Positions 42,726 through 51,041 of a stretch of 64,000 nt of DNA are shown here, piece by piece; within the stretch, counting starts at the first letter, position 1; each line of letters begins with the position of its first letter. The DNA is taken from positions 29,720 through 93,719 of the forward strand of contig JAGBHT010000010.1 of NCBI GenBank assembly GCA_017935365.1. The letters are read 5' to 3'. Under the pieces are notes generated by a model. It saw only the letters and a program-made list of their open reading frames with translations, was not told the origin of the DNA and searched no databases. Origin of the DNA: Ruminiclostridium sp. Its GTDB lineage: Bacteria; Bacillota; Clostridia; Oscillospirales; Ruminococcaceae. The position numbers were made by a program, and so were the translations under genes.

Positions 42726-43976
42726 ATGGCAAAGAAGACAATTCACACACTTGAGGAGATATACTCAGAGGGTGCAGTAAAGGCTCAGAAGGAAAGATAT
42801 GAGAAGTCGGCGCAGGAGTTCAGGAGCATTTTCGGCGACAGCGATTCACTCCGTTATTTCTCAGCCCCCGGACGTACCGAGGTTGGCGGTAACCATACCG
42901 ACCATAACCACGGCAAGGTACTTGCGGCAAGCGTAAACCTTGACGTTATCGCAGTTGTAGAGCCTACGGACGACAATATCATCACAGTGAAGAGCGAGGG
43001 ATTCCCGCAGGATACGGTTGACATATCGGATCTTTCCGTTCATGAAGATGAAAAGAATACATCGGCTTCTCTTATAAGAGGCGTTGCCGCAGGCTTCAAG
43101 AACAACGGCTTTAACATAGGCGGTTTTAAGGCTTATACAACATCGAACGTTATGAAGGGCTCCGGTCTTTCAAGCTCTGCCGCTTTTGAAGTGCTTATCG
43201 GAAATATCCTTTCGGGCATATATAACGCAGGCGGTATCAGTGCTGTAAAGATCGCTCAGATCGCACAGTATGCGGAAAACGAATATTTCGGCAAGCCCAG
43301 CGGTCTTATGGATCAGATGGCAAGCTCGGTAGGCGGTTTCGTTGCCATTGACTTCAAGAATACGCAGGCGCCTATCATTGAGAATATTCCTGTTGACTTC
43401 TCTTCATACGGACACGCACTCTGCATTATCGATACAAAGGCGGATCACGCCGACCTTACGGACGAATATGCGGCTATACCTCGTGAGATGAAAGCTATAG
43501 CAGGCTATTTCTCAACAGAATGTCTGCGTGAGATCTCCCGCGCGGACGTTATTCTCAATATGAGTATTTTAAGACAGAAGTTCGGCGACCGTGCAGTTCT
43601 GCGTGCGCTCCACTTCTTTGAGGAGAACGAGCGTGTGGACAAGCTTGTTCACTCTCTCAAGCACGGACATTTTGATGATTTCTTAAGCTCAATAAACGAG
43701 AGCGGCAACTCAAGCTACAAGTACTTACAGAATATATTCGCAGTTTCGGACTACACACATCAGGCAGTAGGTATTGCACTGAACGTGGCGGAACACGCTC
43801 TTACAAGAAAGGGCGCTTGCAGAGTTCACGGCGGCGGTTTTGCGGGTACTATACAGGCATTCGTTCCGCAGGATATTTTAAAGAGCTTTATCGTTGACAT
43901 TGAAAAGGTGTTCGGCGCAGGAAGCTGCCATGTTCTTTCAATACGTCCTGTGGGCGGTACTGAGGTGGAGATCTGA
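42726..43976 (+). CDS. galK: Galactokinase (GHMP kinase)
   Basis: A 416-residue GHMP-family sugar kinase. The galactokinase signature near residue 50 is FSAPGRTEVGGNHTDHNHGKVLA, a clostridial version of the GRxNLIGEHTDYN form; the ATP motif is GSGLSSSAAFEVLIGN near residue 145, and the C-terminal motif is CRVHGGGFAGTIQAFVP. It phosphorylates galactose to galactose-1-phosphate in the Leloir route. No galT or galE gene is near. The changed signature (EVGGNH in place of NLIGEH) could mean altered substrate choice. The ATG at 42726 follows GAAAGGAAAC. Confidence 0.88.
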   Translation: MAKKTIHTLEEIYSEGAVKAQKERYEKSAQEFRSIFGDSDSLRYFSAPGRTEVGGNHTDHNHGKVLAASVNLDVIAVVEPTDDNIITVKSEGFPQDTVDISDLSVHEDEKNTSASLIRGVAAGFKNNGFNIGGFKAYTTSNVMKGSGLSSSAAFEVLIGNILSGIYNAGGISAVKIAQIAQYAENEYFGKPSGLMDQMASSVGGFVAIDFKNTQAPIIENIPVDFSSYGHALCIIDTKADHADLTDEYAAIPREMKAIAGYFSTECLREISRADVILNMSILRQKFGDRAVLRALHFFEENERVDKLVHSLKHGHFDDFLSSINESGNSSYKYLQNIFAVSDYTHQAVGIALNVAEHALTRKGACRVHGGGFAGTIQAFVPQDILKSFIVDIEKVFGAGSCHVLSIRPVGGTEVEI

Positions 43977-43990
43977 TTGATTGAGAAAAT

Positions 43991-44062
43991 GCGGCGTTTT
44001 TTTAAATAAACGCCTCAGGCGTAACCACAATTATTCATTATTCATCATTCATTATTCATTAT
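43991..44062 (-). repeat. Dispersed intergenic repeat, host copy (copy A)
   Basis: The stretch has GCGTTTTTTTAAATAAACGCC, CAGGCGT, CCACAATTATTCATTATTCA and further ATTCATTATTCAT units. The same order appears inverted or direct at 58755-58816, 59111-59172 and 59296-59384 in the prophage. Confidence 0.8.
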
Positions 44063-44070
44063 ATAAAGAA

Positions 44071-44088
44071 ACAGCCCCGCAGGGCTGT
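44071..44088 (-). terminator. Terminator of hflX
   Basis: ACAGCCC/GGGCTGT hairpin with a 4-base loop; on the minus strand it is followed by TTCTTTATAT. Confidence 0.7.
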
Positions 44089-44107
44089 CCTATATAGATT
44101 GATTGAA

Positions 44108-45367
44108 TTAAATCAAAAACTCTTCGTACTCATGCTTATGGAGCTTGTCTACGAGGGCAGTTACTGCGATGCCGTCTTCACGGTACTCTTCGCTCAGCAC
44201 CTTTCCGTGCGAGTGGAGCGCAGCCGCAAGCCCGGACTTGTCGTACGGTATCAGCATTTCCATACGGCTTACCTTGTCGGTCAGATTGTCCGATATGGCT
44301 TTCAGCAGTTCGTCAAATCCCGTACCGTTCTTTGCGGAGATCATTACCGTGTTTTCTGCGGGCGGAAGTTCATAATCGAGCTTGTCGCATTTATTCAGAA
44401 CAGTTATCACGGGTATTTCGCCGCAACCGAGCTCGGACAGCAGTGAAAGCGTTGTTTCGGCTTTCTCCTTGGCTTCGGGGTCGGATACGTCACAGACGTG
44501 AAGGATAATATCCGCGCTTGCCGCTTCTTCAAGCGTTGACTTGAATGCTTCGACAAGGTGGTGGGGAAGTCGTCTTATAAGTCCTACCGTGTCAACGAGC
44601 GTGAGGCTTCTTCCGTCGGGGAGTTCGATCGCCCTTGATGTAAGATCGAGAGTAGCGAACAGCTTATCCTCGGCAAGTACGCCTGCGCCTGTAAGGGTGT
44701 TGAGCAGGGTGGATTTGCCCGCGTTTGTATATCCTACTATCGCTCCCACGCACACGCTGTCTTTCTTACGGCGGCGACGTGACAGCTCACGGCGCTTTTC
44801 AAGCTCTTTGAGCTCATCACTGAGCTTTTCTATTCTTCGTCTTATGTGACGGCGGTCTGTTTCAAGCTGGGTTTCACCCGGACCTCTCGTACCGATACCG
44901 CCGCCTAGACGTGATAACGACGTACCTATTCCCATAAGGCGCGGCAGACGGTATTTAAGCTGAGCAAGTTCAACCTGTAATTTACCCTCATTTGTCACCG
45001 CTCTGCCTGCAAATATATCAAGTATCAGCATAGTACGGTCGATTACACGCACCGAGGTTATGTCCTCAATGTTGCGTATCTGGCTGGAGCTGAGTTCCAT
45101 ATCAAAGATAATAAGCTGTGCGTCAAGATCCTTTGCGGCAACGCTGAGTTCTTCGATCTTGCCCTCGCCGAGGATAGTCGCACTTTCGATAGCCGGGCGC
45201 TTCTGAAGAATACGGCAGACTGTCACCGCACCTGCGGTTTCAGCCAGTTCTTCAAGCTCGTCCATAGATATTACCGCATCGTATTCGCCGGTATCAACGC
45301 CTGCGAGTATGGCACGGGTCATTTCGTTTTCCTTTAAAATCGGATTGTTTACTGTTGATTCGTTCAT
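44108..45367 (-). CDS. hflX: GTPase HflX
   Basis: A 419-residue ribosome-binding GTPase that splits stalled or heat-damaged 70S ribosomes. The N-terminal HflX domain has the conserved glycine-rich linker SLSRLGGGIGTRGPGETQLE and the coiled RRRIEKLSDELKELEKRRELSRRRRKK. The G domain follows: GYTNAGKSTLLNTL (G1), DTVGLIRRLPHHLVEAF (G3), NKCD (G4), and SAKNGTG (G5). The C-terminal part is shorter and typical of clostridia. The ATG ending at 45367 has AAAGGAAC upstream. It is divergent from nadB, with 68 bases between. Confidence 0.95.
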   Translation of the reverse strand: MNESTVNNPILKENEMTRAILAGVDTGEYDAVISMDELEELAETAGAVTVCRILQKRPAIESATILGEGKIEELSVAAKDLDAQLIIFDMELSSSQIRNIEDITSVRVIDRTMLILDIFAGRAVTNEGKLQVELAQLKYRLPRLMGIGTSLSRLGGGIGTRGPGETQLETDRRHIRRRIEKLSDELKELEKRRELSRRRRKKDSVCVGAIVGYTNAGKSTLLNTLTGAGVLAEDKLFATLDLTSRAIELPDGRSLTLVDTVGLIRRLPHHLVEAFKSTLEEAASADIILHVCDVSDPEAKEKAETTLSLLSELGCGEIPVITVLNKCDKLDYELPPAENTVMISAKNGTGFDELLKAISDNLTDKVSRMEMLIPYDKSGLAAALHSHGKVLSEEYREDGIAVTALVDKLHKHEYEEFLI

Positions 45368-45435
45368 AATGTTCCTTTCCGGTTTATTAATAATAAAGTA
45401 AATTTATGCGGTATTCCGCAAAGGTGGTAATCTTT

Positions 45436-46920
45436 ATGAAGTTCCAAGAATACGACGTAATCATTGTCGGCACAGGTGTTTCGGGCCTTTATGCGGCTCT
45501 GAACCTTGACAGCAGTATGAAGATACTCATGCTCTCAAAGCGTGAGCTGACACTGTGCAACTCTGCGCTCGCTCAGGGTGGTGTTGCCGCTGTAATGGAT
45601 ACGTCCAACGACAACTACGAACTGCACATCAAGGACACTCTTATAGCCGGCGGCTACAAGAACAATATCGACAATGTACGCATACTTGTTGAGCAGGGTC
45701 CCAAGGACGTTAAAAATCTGCTCAACTACGGAGTAGACTTTGACAGAAAGCAGGACGGCTCAATCGACCTTACACTTGAGGGCGGACACTGCCGTCACAG
45801 GATCGCTCATCACAAGGACAGCACGGGCTTTGAGATCGTAACTTCTCTTATCGAGGGAGTAAAGAAACTGCCCAATGTCACGATCCTTGAAAATTCGCAC
45901 CTGCTCGGTCTTACCAAGCGCGGCGATGATTTTCTGTTCGATGTGCTCCACGAGGGAAAGCACAGCTATTATACCACAAAGAACACCGTTCTTGCAACAG
46001 GCGGTATAGGAAGAGTTTATGATTATACAACTAACTCGGCTATCGCTACCGGTGACGGAATACAGTTTGCTTACAATATGGGCGCTGATATTCAGCATTT
46101 AAGCTACATACAGTTCCACCCCACAGCATTTGCAGACCACGAGAACCGTGAATGCTTCCTCGTATCAGAGGCGGTAAGAGGCGAGGGCGCATACCTGCTC
46201 AACTGCCACAAGGAGCGTTTCATGCACAAGTATGAACCTGAACGCAAGGAGCTTGCTCCCCGTGATGTGGTTTCAAAGGATATGCTGAAAGAACAGAAAG
46301 AAACGGGCAGTGACAAGTTCTACCTTGATATTTCGTACAAAGACCCCGAATTTGTCAGAAACCGTTTCCCGATGATATATAACAAGGTCCTTGAAAAGGG
46401 CTATGATATGACAAAGGAGCCTATCCCGATATACCCCTGCCAGCATTATCTTATGGGCGGTATCGGCGTAAACGGACACGGTGCAACCAATGTAAAGGGC
46501 TTATATGCCGCAGGTGAATGCGCTCATACGGGTGTACACGGTATCAACCGTCTTGCAAGTAACTCACTGCTCGAAGCGCTGGTGTTCAGCCGCCTTATCG
46601 CCGAGGACATAAACAAGAACAATGTTCATCACGAACTCGGCACGGTTGAGATCGATTATCCGTCACCTGAGGGAAAGCCGCTTCCTAAGGGAATCCGTAC
46701 AGAAATAAGACATATCATGCAACGTTCATATTTCGTAGTACCCGACTATGTTGAGGCGGCTAAAGACATAAAGCGTGTAACGGAACTGAAAGGTCTGCTT
46801 GACAACGGCGGATTTGAGGTAACTCCCGACTATATCGAGGCTAAGTCGCTGACGACTGTTGCATACATAATCCTCAGCGAAGTTGTTGCAGAGGGAAAGG
46901 AAAAGGGTATTATCGAATGA
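45436..46920 (+). CDS. nadB: L-aspartate oxidase
   Basis: A 494-residue FAD enzyme that turns L-aspartate into iminoaspartate, the first step of NAD synthesis. The FAD-binding VIIVGTGVSGLYAAL is at the N-terminus, followed by SALAQGGVAAVM, HPTAFADHENRECFLVSEAVRGEG (the active-site region shared with succinate dehydrogenases) and GINRLASNSLLEALVF. In anaerobes fumarate is the likely electron acceptor. I use the ATG at 45436 with AAAGGTGG upstream rather than the one at 45406. It overlaps nadC by 4 bases. nadA, the partner that uses iminoaspartate, is not in this window. Confidence 0.94.
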   Translation: MKFQEYDVIIVGTGVSGLYAALNLDSSMKILMLSKRELTLCNSALAQGGVAAVMDTSNDNYELHIKDTLIAGGYKNNIDNVRILVEQGPKDVKNLLNYGVDFDRKQDGSIDLTLEGGHCRHRIAHHKDSTGFEIVTSLIEGVKKLPNVTILENSHLLGLTKRGDDFLFDVLHEGKHSYYTTKNTVLATGGIGRVYDYTTNSAIATGDGIQFAYNMGADIQHLSYIQFHPTAFADHENRECFLVSEAVRGEGAYLLNCHKERFMHKYEPERKELAPRDVVSKDMLKEQKETGSDKFYLDISYKDPEFVRNRFPMIYNKVLEKGYDMTKEPIPIYPCQHYLMGGIGVNGHGATNVKGLYAAGECAHTGVHGINRLASNSLLEALVFSRLIAEDINKNNVHHELGTVEIDYPSPEGKPLPKGIRTEIRHIMQRSYFVVPDYVEAAKDIKRVTELKGLLDNGGFEVTPDYIEAKSLTTVAYIILSEVVAEGKEKGIIE

Positions 46921-47762
46921 AATTATTACAGTTTTATGTTGACGACCTGATAAAAAGAGCAATAACAGAAGATATAAACTACATAGACAGCACAACCGAC
47001 CTGCTTATTGACGAGGACGATATATCGGAAGCGTATTTTGTATCAAAGGCTGACGGTGTTCTTGCAGGCATAGATGTTGCCATGCGTGTGTTCGCATTGC
47101 TTGATGATACTATTGAGATGAATATTCATTTCAATGACGGCGACGCTATAAAGAAAGGCGACGTTATCGCCGAGTTCAAGGGTCATACCTGCGCTATGCT
47201 GAAAGCCGAGCGTACAGCGCTGAATCTTTTACAGCATATGAGCGGTATTGCAAGCTATACAAACAAGTGTGTAAAGGCAGTCGAGGGTACTAACGCTTCT
47301 ATCGCAGATACGAGAAAGACATTACCCGGCTTACGTCCTTTACAGAAATATTCTGTAGTTGCAGGCGGAGGAAGAAACCACCGCTACAATCTTACGGACG
47401 CCGCAATGCTTAAGGACAACCACATTGACGCTTACGGCGGAATAACACAGGCTGTTACGGCACTGCGTAAGAAAGCGGGACATATGCTCCAGATAGAAGT
47501 TGAAGTGCGCAACTTTGACGAACTTAACGAGGCTCTTGCCGTAAAGGCTGATGTTATCATGCTCGATAACATGAGCTGTGAAGATATGAAGAAAGCGGTT
47601 GAGATAAACGCAGGCAGGGCAAAGCTTGAAGCCAGCGGAAACGTAACGCTTGACAATATCCGTGACGTCGCACTGACCGGCGTTGATATAATCAGCCTCG
47701 GCGCGCTTACACACAGCGTAACGGCTTTTGACATTTCGATGAAGTGGAAGAAGAAAGCATGA
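46917..47762 (+). CDS. nadC: Nicotinate-nucleotide pyrophosphorylase (quinolinate phosphoribosyltransferase)
   Basis: A 281-residue enzyme joining quinolinate and PRPP to nicotinate mononucleotide with loss of CO2. Family blocks are visible: KAERTALNLLQHMSGIASYT, ADTRKTLPGLRPLQKYSV with the basic substrate-binding residues, GGGRNHRYNLTDAAMLKDNH, EVEVRNFDELNEAL, LDNMS and LEASGNVTLDNIRDVA. The ATG overlaps the nadB stop (ATGA), so the two are translated together. The gene is complete and of usual length. Confidence 0.96.
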   Translation: MKLLQFYVDDLIKRAITEDINYIDSTTDLLIDEDDISEAYFVSKADGVLAGIDVAMRVFALLDDTIEMNIHFNDGDAIKKGDVIAEFKGHTCAMLKAERTALNLLQHMSGIASYTNKCVKAVEGTNASIADTRKTLPGLRPLQKYSVVAGGGRNHRYNLTDAAMLKDNHIDAYGGITQAVTALRKKAGHMLQIEVEVRNFDELNEALAVKADVIMLDNMSCEDMKKAVEINAGRAKLEASGNVTLDNIRDVALTGVDIISLGALTHSVTAFDISMKWKKKA

Positions 47763-47929
47763 CAAACTGCGACTGTTGTGTAAACTACGTCTATGACGAT
47801 GAATACGACTGCTACACCTGTCTTGTAAATCTTGACGAGGACGAAATGCGCCGTTTTATAACGGGTGACAACTACAACTGCCCGTATTTCAGAAACGATG
47901 ATGAATACGAGCTTGCAAGAAAGCAGTAA
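47759..47929 (+). CDS. Small Cys-rich protein (DUF6472-like)
   Basis: A 56-residue acidic protein with six cysteines, arranged C4-x-CC ... CYTC ... CPYF, and many Asp and Tyr residues (VYDDEYDCYTCLVNLDEDEM). The cysteine spacing suggests a small metal-bound fold, but this is not proven. I believe it matches DUF6472, a short clostridial family without known function. Its ATG overlaps the nadC stop codon (ATGA), so it is translated with nadBC. The coupling hints at a role linked to NAD or Fe-S supply, which remains inference. Confidence 0.8.
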   Translation: MTNCDCCVNYVYDDEYDCYTCLVNLDEDEMRRFITGDNYNCPYFRNDDEYELARKQ

Positions 47930-47946
47930 CTCTGAAAGGAAAAGAT

Positions 47947-48723
47947 ATGACACAGATACCGAGAGGTGACAAATCATATATCGGAAAAACTGTCACCGTG
48001 ACAGTCGAACGCCCGATAGGCGCACATCACCCCAAGCACCCTGAGATAATCTATCCGATAAACTACGGCTATGTCGAGGGGCTTCTCGGCGGTGACGGCG
48101 AGGAACAGGACGTGTATATCCTCGGCGTTGACAAGCCTGTAGACAAGGCAGAATGCGTGATAATAGCAACTATTATGCGTACCGATGATAACGAGGACAA
48201 GTGGGTAGGCGTACCGGCTGAGCTTGTCGGCTCGGAGCTTTGCTGTGAATGCAATATAGTGAATGCTGTGCATTTCCAGGAGCAGTTCCACACCGCTGAG
48301 ATATTTGCCTTATACGAAAAGACCTGCGGTGCGGTAATGTACACGGGTGACGGCGATGAACGCAGATATTTCCTTATCAAGAACAACAGCGGACATATCG
48401 GCTTTCCGAAAGGGCATATAGAATACGGCGAAAGTGAACGTGAAACCGCTCTGCGTGAGGTTTTCGAGGAATGCGGACTTAAAGCGGAGCTTGACGAAAA
48501 TTTTCGTGCGGAATATACGTTCCATACGCTTGACAACACCGAAAAGACAAGCGTGTTCTTTGCAGGAAGATTTGATAAGAACGCAATTGTTACCATTCAG
48601 CAGGAAGAGGTCATAGGCGACTGGCTGTTAAGCTATGAGGACGCTATGAACAAGCTGAACTGGGAGCAGGATAAGGGGATACTTAAGGCGTGTGAGGAGT
48701 GTCTGAACAGAAAGAGTAAGTAA
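47947..48723 (+). CDS. Fusion of a pyrophosphatase-like domain and a Nudix hydrolase
   Basis: A 258-residue protein. Residues 1-105 resemble family I inorganic pyrophosphatase: IIYPINYGYVEGLLGGDGEEQDVYILG matches the YPxNYGxxxxTxxxDGDxxDVL block, and DDNEDKWVGVP matches the DxxDDK block. One metal Asp of the DxDxxD set is Glu here, and the usual E-x-K start is not clear, so activity is uncertain. Residues 110-258 are a Nudix domain with the box GHIEYGESERETALREVFEECGL, complete as Gx5Ex7REUxEExGU. It may act on dinucleoside polyphosphates or nucleotide sugars. It follows the DUF6472 gene by 17 bases, with its own GAAAGGA site. Confidence 0.84.
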   Translation: MTQIPRGDKSYIGKTVTVTVERPIGAHHPKHPEIIYPINYGYVEGLLGGDGEEQDVYILGVDKPVDKAECVIIATIMRTDDNEDKWVGVPAELVGSELCCECNIVNAVHFQEQFHTAEIFALYEKTCGAVMYTGDGDERRYFLIKNNSGHIGFPKGHIEYGESERETALREVFEECGLKAELDENFRAEYTFHTLDNTEKTSVFFAGRFDKNAIVTIQQEEVIGDWLLSYEDAMNKLNWEQDKGILKACEECLNRKSK

Positions 48724-48750
48724 AGGTCACTTCTTGCTTGTAATATAAAT

Positions 48751-48796
48751 AAATAACCGCAGTATCGGAAATGGTTCCGTTACTGCGGTTTATTAT
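48751..48796. terminator. Bidirectional terminator
   Basis: AACCGCAGTA (48755-48764) pairs with TACTGCGGTT (48781-48790), with an inner CGGAA/TTCCG; A- and T-rich flanks on both sides. Confidence 0.85.
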
Positions 48797-48837
48797 TTTT
48801 GGTTTTAATTACGAATTATATCGTGCGGAATATGAAA

Positions 48838-50016
48838 TTACAGTCTGCACTTGAAGTCATCATACGAAAATTCTCTGATTTTACGCATTCCGAGAGAAGT
48901 ATTATAGTAAATTGACGGCAGTGCCATACCGTTGAACGTGTTGTTCTTTACCATTGAATATATCGACATATCGCACAGTACAAGGCGGTCGCCCGGTTTC
49001 AGCGGTTTGTCAAATGAATAATCGCCTATTACATCGCCTGCAAGACAGGTGTTGCCGCCAAGGCGCACCGTAACTGCTTTTTCGCCTTTTTCACCGGCAA
49101 TGTTGCCGTTCGGCTGAATGATAACGGGGCGGTACGGCATTTCAAGTACATCGGGCATATGGCAGGCGGCGGAAGCGTCAAGTATTGCTATGTCGTCCTC
49201 GCCGTTTATTCTGCCGTCTATCACGTCAAGAACGGTCGTAACAAGGAATCCTGCATTCAGCGCGACAGCTTCGCCCGGTTCAAGATATACCTCAAGCCCG
49301 TATTCTTTTTTGAAATGGTTGATCACTTCGATAAGGGTGTCAATGTCGTAATCGTCCCTTGTTATATGGTGACCGCCGCCGAAATTTATAACGCTCATAC
49401 GGTCAAGATACTTGCCGAACTGCACTTCGACTTCCTTTGCAGTACGCTTTAAATCATCGCTGTTCTGTTCGCAGAGCGTGTGAAAATGAAGTCCGTCAAT
49501 TTCGTTGAGAATTTCCTCGCCGTAACGCTTTATGTCTTCTTCAAATGAAGCTAAGGTCTGACCGAGCCTTGATCCGGGAGCGCACGGGTCGTATATCTCG
49601 TGTCCCTCCTGCGTTGAAAAGCGGGGATTTACACGGATAAGGCAATGCTTGTCCTTTACCGCGTCACGGTACATGGCGAACTGACGGATAGAGTTGAACA
49701 CAAAATGCCCTGCATACTTTGTAAGCTCGTTTATTTCCTTGTCGGTGTATGCCGGGGAAAAAACGTGTGTTTCGTTGCCGAAATACTCATATCCGAGCCT
49801 TGCCTCATACAGACCGCTTGCGGTAGTACCGCTTAGATACCCGCTTATAAGAGGATATGTGCTGTACATTGAAAATGCTTTCTGTGCAAGCAGTATCTTA
49901 CAGCCTGTCATATCCTGAACGCTTTTCAGTATCTCGCAGTTGCGTTTTAGATAGCATTCTTCTGTAACGTAACAAGGGGTATCTACTTTGTTTATATCAA
50001 ATGTCGGTGTGTTCAT
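48838..50016 (-). CDS. nspC: Carboxynorspermidine/carboxyspermidine decarboxylase
   Basis: A 392-residue PLP enzyme of fold type III that removes CO2 from carboxyspermidine or carboxynorspermidine, the last step of the alternative polyamine route. The PLP lysine is Lys46 in ILLAQKAFSMY, and further blocks are RVNPRFSTQEGHEIYDPCAPGSRLG, GLHFHTLCEQ, NFGGGHHITRDDYD and LEPGEAVALNAGFLV. The dehydrogenase partner (carboxynorspermidine synthase) is not in the window. Its ATG overlaps the stop of the acetyltransferase gene (ATGA), so the two share one transcript. The start is firm. Confidence 0.94.
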   Translation of the reverse strand: MNTPTFDINKVDTPCYVTEECYLKRNCEILKSVQDMTGCKILLAQKAFSMYSTYPLISGYLSGTTASGLYEARLGYEYFGNETHVFSPAYTDKEINELTKYAGHFVFNSIRQFAMYRDAVKDKHCLIRVNPRFSTQEGHEIYDPCAPGSRLGQTLASFEEDIKRYGEEILNEIDGLHFHTLCEQNSDDLKRTAKEVEVQFGKYLDRMSVINFGGGHHITRDDYDIDTLIEVINHFKKEYGLEVYLEPGEAVALNAGFLVTTVLDVIDGRINGEDDIAILDASAACHMPDVLEMPYRPVIIQPNGNIAGEKGEKAVTVRLGGNTCLAGDVIGDYSFDKPLKPGDRLVLCDMSIYSMVKNNTFNGMALPSIYYNTSLGMRKIREFSYDDFKCRL

Positions 50017-50654
50017 ATGTTGCTCCAGTCTATTTCATCATCGGTGAGATAATCGTTGATGTCAAACGGACGTTTCTTGAAGTAATAATGCTTGTCCTCG
50101 TCGGTTATCTCACGGATAACCTTTGCGGGATTTCCTGCCGCTATGCAGTTGTCGGGAATATCCTTTGTGACAACGCTTCCTGCACCGATAACCACGCCGT
50201 TTCCTATTTTAACACCGGGGGTAAGCACGACGTTTCCGCCTATCCAGACGTTATTGCCTATCGTGATATCAATGCCGTATTCATACCCGGTGTTACGGGG
50301 AATATAATGTACGGGGTGGCCTGCCGTGTAGATAGCAACATTCGGTGCAAGAAAGACATTATCACCGATTTTTACCTTGCCGACATCGAGTATCACCAGA
50401 TTATAGTTTGCAAAGAAATTGTCGCCGACCTCGATATTACTGCCGTAATCGCACCGGAAAGGCTGTTCTATATGCACACCCTCGCCTGCCTTGCCGAGAA
50501 GAGAGCGGAGAATTTTGTCCATTTTTTCTCTGTCGTCGGGGTGGCAGTTGTTGAACTCGTATATCTTACGCTTACACTCTGCACGCTCTTCGCACAGCCC
50601 GTCAAGCCATGCTTTATAGGGAAGATTTGCGTGCATACGCTGTTTCATATCCAT
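50013..50654 (-). CDS. Maltose/galactoside O-acetyltransferase-like protein (hexapeptide repeat)
   Basis: A 213-residue left-handed beta-helix acetyltransferase of the LacA/Maa/NodL group. The N-terminal Maa domain has MHANLPYKAWLDGLCEERAECKRKIYEFN; the hexapeptide coils (IEVGDN, VKIGDN, ITIGNN, VKIGNG) follow, with the catalytic His in TAGHPVH and the CoA-binding GNPAKVIREI end. It moves acetyl from acetyl-CoA to a sugar or similar hydroxyl; with nspC as partner, a polyamine target is an open thought but not supported by sequence. The ATG ending at 50654 has AAGGAG upstream. Confidence 0.9.
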   Translation of the reverse strand: MDMKQRMHANLPYKAWLDGLCEERAECKRKIYEFNNCHPDDREKMDKILRSLLGKAGEGVHIEQPFRCDYGSNIEVGDNFFANYNLVILDVGKVKIGDNVFLAPNVAIYTAGHPVHYIPRNTGYEYGIDITIGNNVWIGGNVVLTPGVKIGNGVVIGAGSVVTKDIPDNCIAAGNPAKVIREITDEDKHYYFKKRPFDINDYLTDDEIDWSNI

Positions 50655-50695
50655 AGTGTTTCTCCTTCAATAAGTAAAACTTGGTCTGCAATCGT

Positions 50696-50724
50696 ATTTT
50701 AGCACAAAAGCGGGAGTAATGCAA
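50696..50724 (-). promoter_or_regulatory. Sigma-A promoter of the acetyltransferase-nspC operon
   Basis: Minus-strand TTGCAT (50719-50724), 17 bases, TAAAAT (50696-50701), TGC before the -10 box. Confidence 0.8.
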
Positions 50725-50751
50725 CTGTATCAGCCTGACACTGTAAAACTG

Positions 50752-50780
50752 TTGACATCGATTTGAATTTATGCTAAAAT
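50752..50780 (+). promoter_or_regulatory. Promoter of the antitoxin RNA
   Basis: TTGACA (50752-50757), 17 bases, TAAAAT (50775-50780), TGC before the -10 box; no gene follows, only a short terminated RNA. Confidence 0.82.
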
Positions 50781-50786
50781 ATAAAT

Positions 50787-50874
50787 AAAGAGGGAAACGA
50801 CAGACGGTCGCTCCCTGAGAGTTATTACGAAATAACCGCTACAAGTTTGCGACTGGGGCGGTTATTTCTTTTTA
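50787..50874 (+). ncRNA. Antisense RNA, probable type I antitoxin
   Basis: A strong promoter at 50752-50780 drives a stretch of about 88 bases that ends in a terminator, GAAATAACCGC (50829-50839) with GCGGTTATTTC (50858-50868), then TTTTTA. There is no frame in it. Its 3' end overlaps the last codons of the convergent 32-residue toxin gene, and the whole RNA would pair with the 3' part of the toxin mRNA, the layout of RatA with TxpA in Bacillus. The 5' end (GAGGGAAAC then GGTC and CTCCC) resembles the 5' end of the toxin leader. Confidence 0.75.
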
Positions 50875-50960
50875 TTAAAAGAAATTATGGTGAATATCAT
50901 AACTGTGAAAGCAGTAAGAAATATTCCTATCTGTGTAAGATCGCTTAGCGTTATGTACAC
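50862..50960 (-). CDS. Holin-like small membrane toxin (type I toxin)
   Basis: A 32-residue peptide, MYITLSDLTQIGIFLTAFTV followed by MIFTIISFNKKK: a short polar head, one transmembrane helix and a basic tail. This is the form of the putative holin-like toxin family of Firmicutes. The start is GTG at 50960, with a near-perfect AAAGGAGGTGA site 5 bases upstream, which is far stronger than needed by chance. A promoter lies at 51042-51070, giving a leader of about 75 bases that can fold (GAGGGAAAC... with ...CTCCC). The convergent RNA at 50787-50874 is the likely antitoxin. Overproduction would be expected to depolarise the membrane. It is too short for ordinary ORF calling. Confidence 0.82.
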   Translation of the reverse strand: MYITLSDLTQIGIFLTAFTVMIFTIISFNKKK

Positions 50961-51041
50961 AGCTTCACCTCCTTTCTAAGCGCTTAAAAGCACTTCGGGA
51001 GATGAATTGACCGCCTGACGTCCAAGGTTTCCCTCGTAAAT

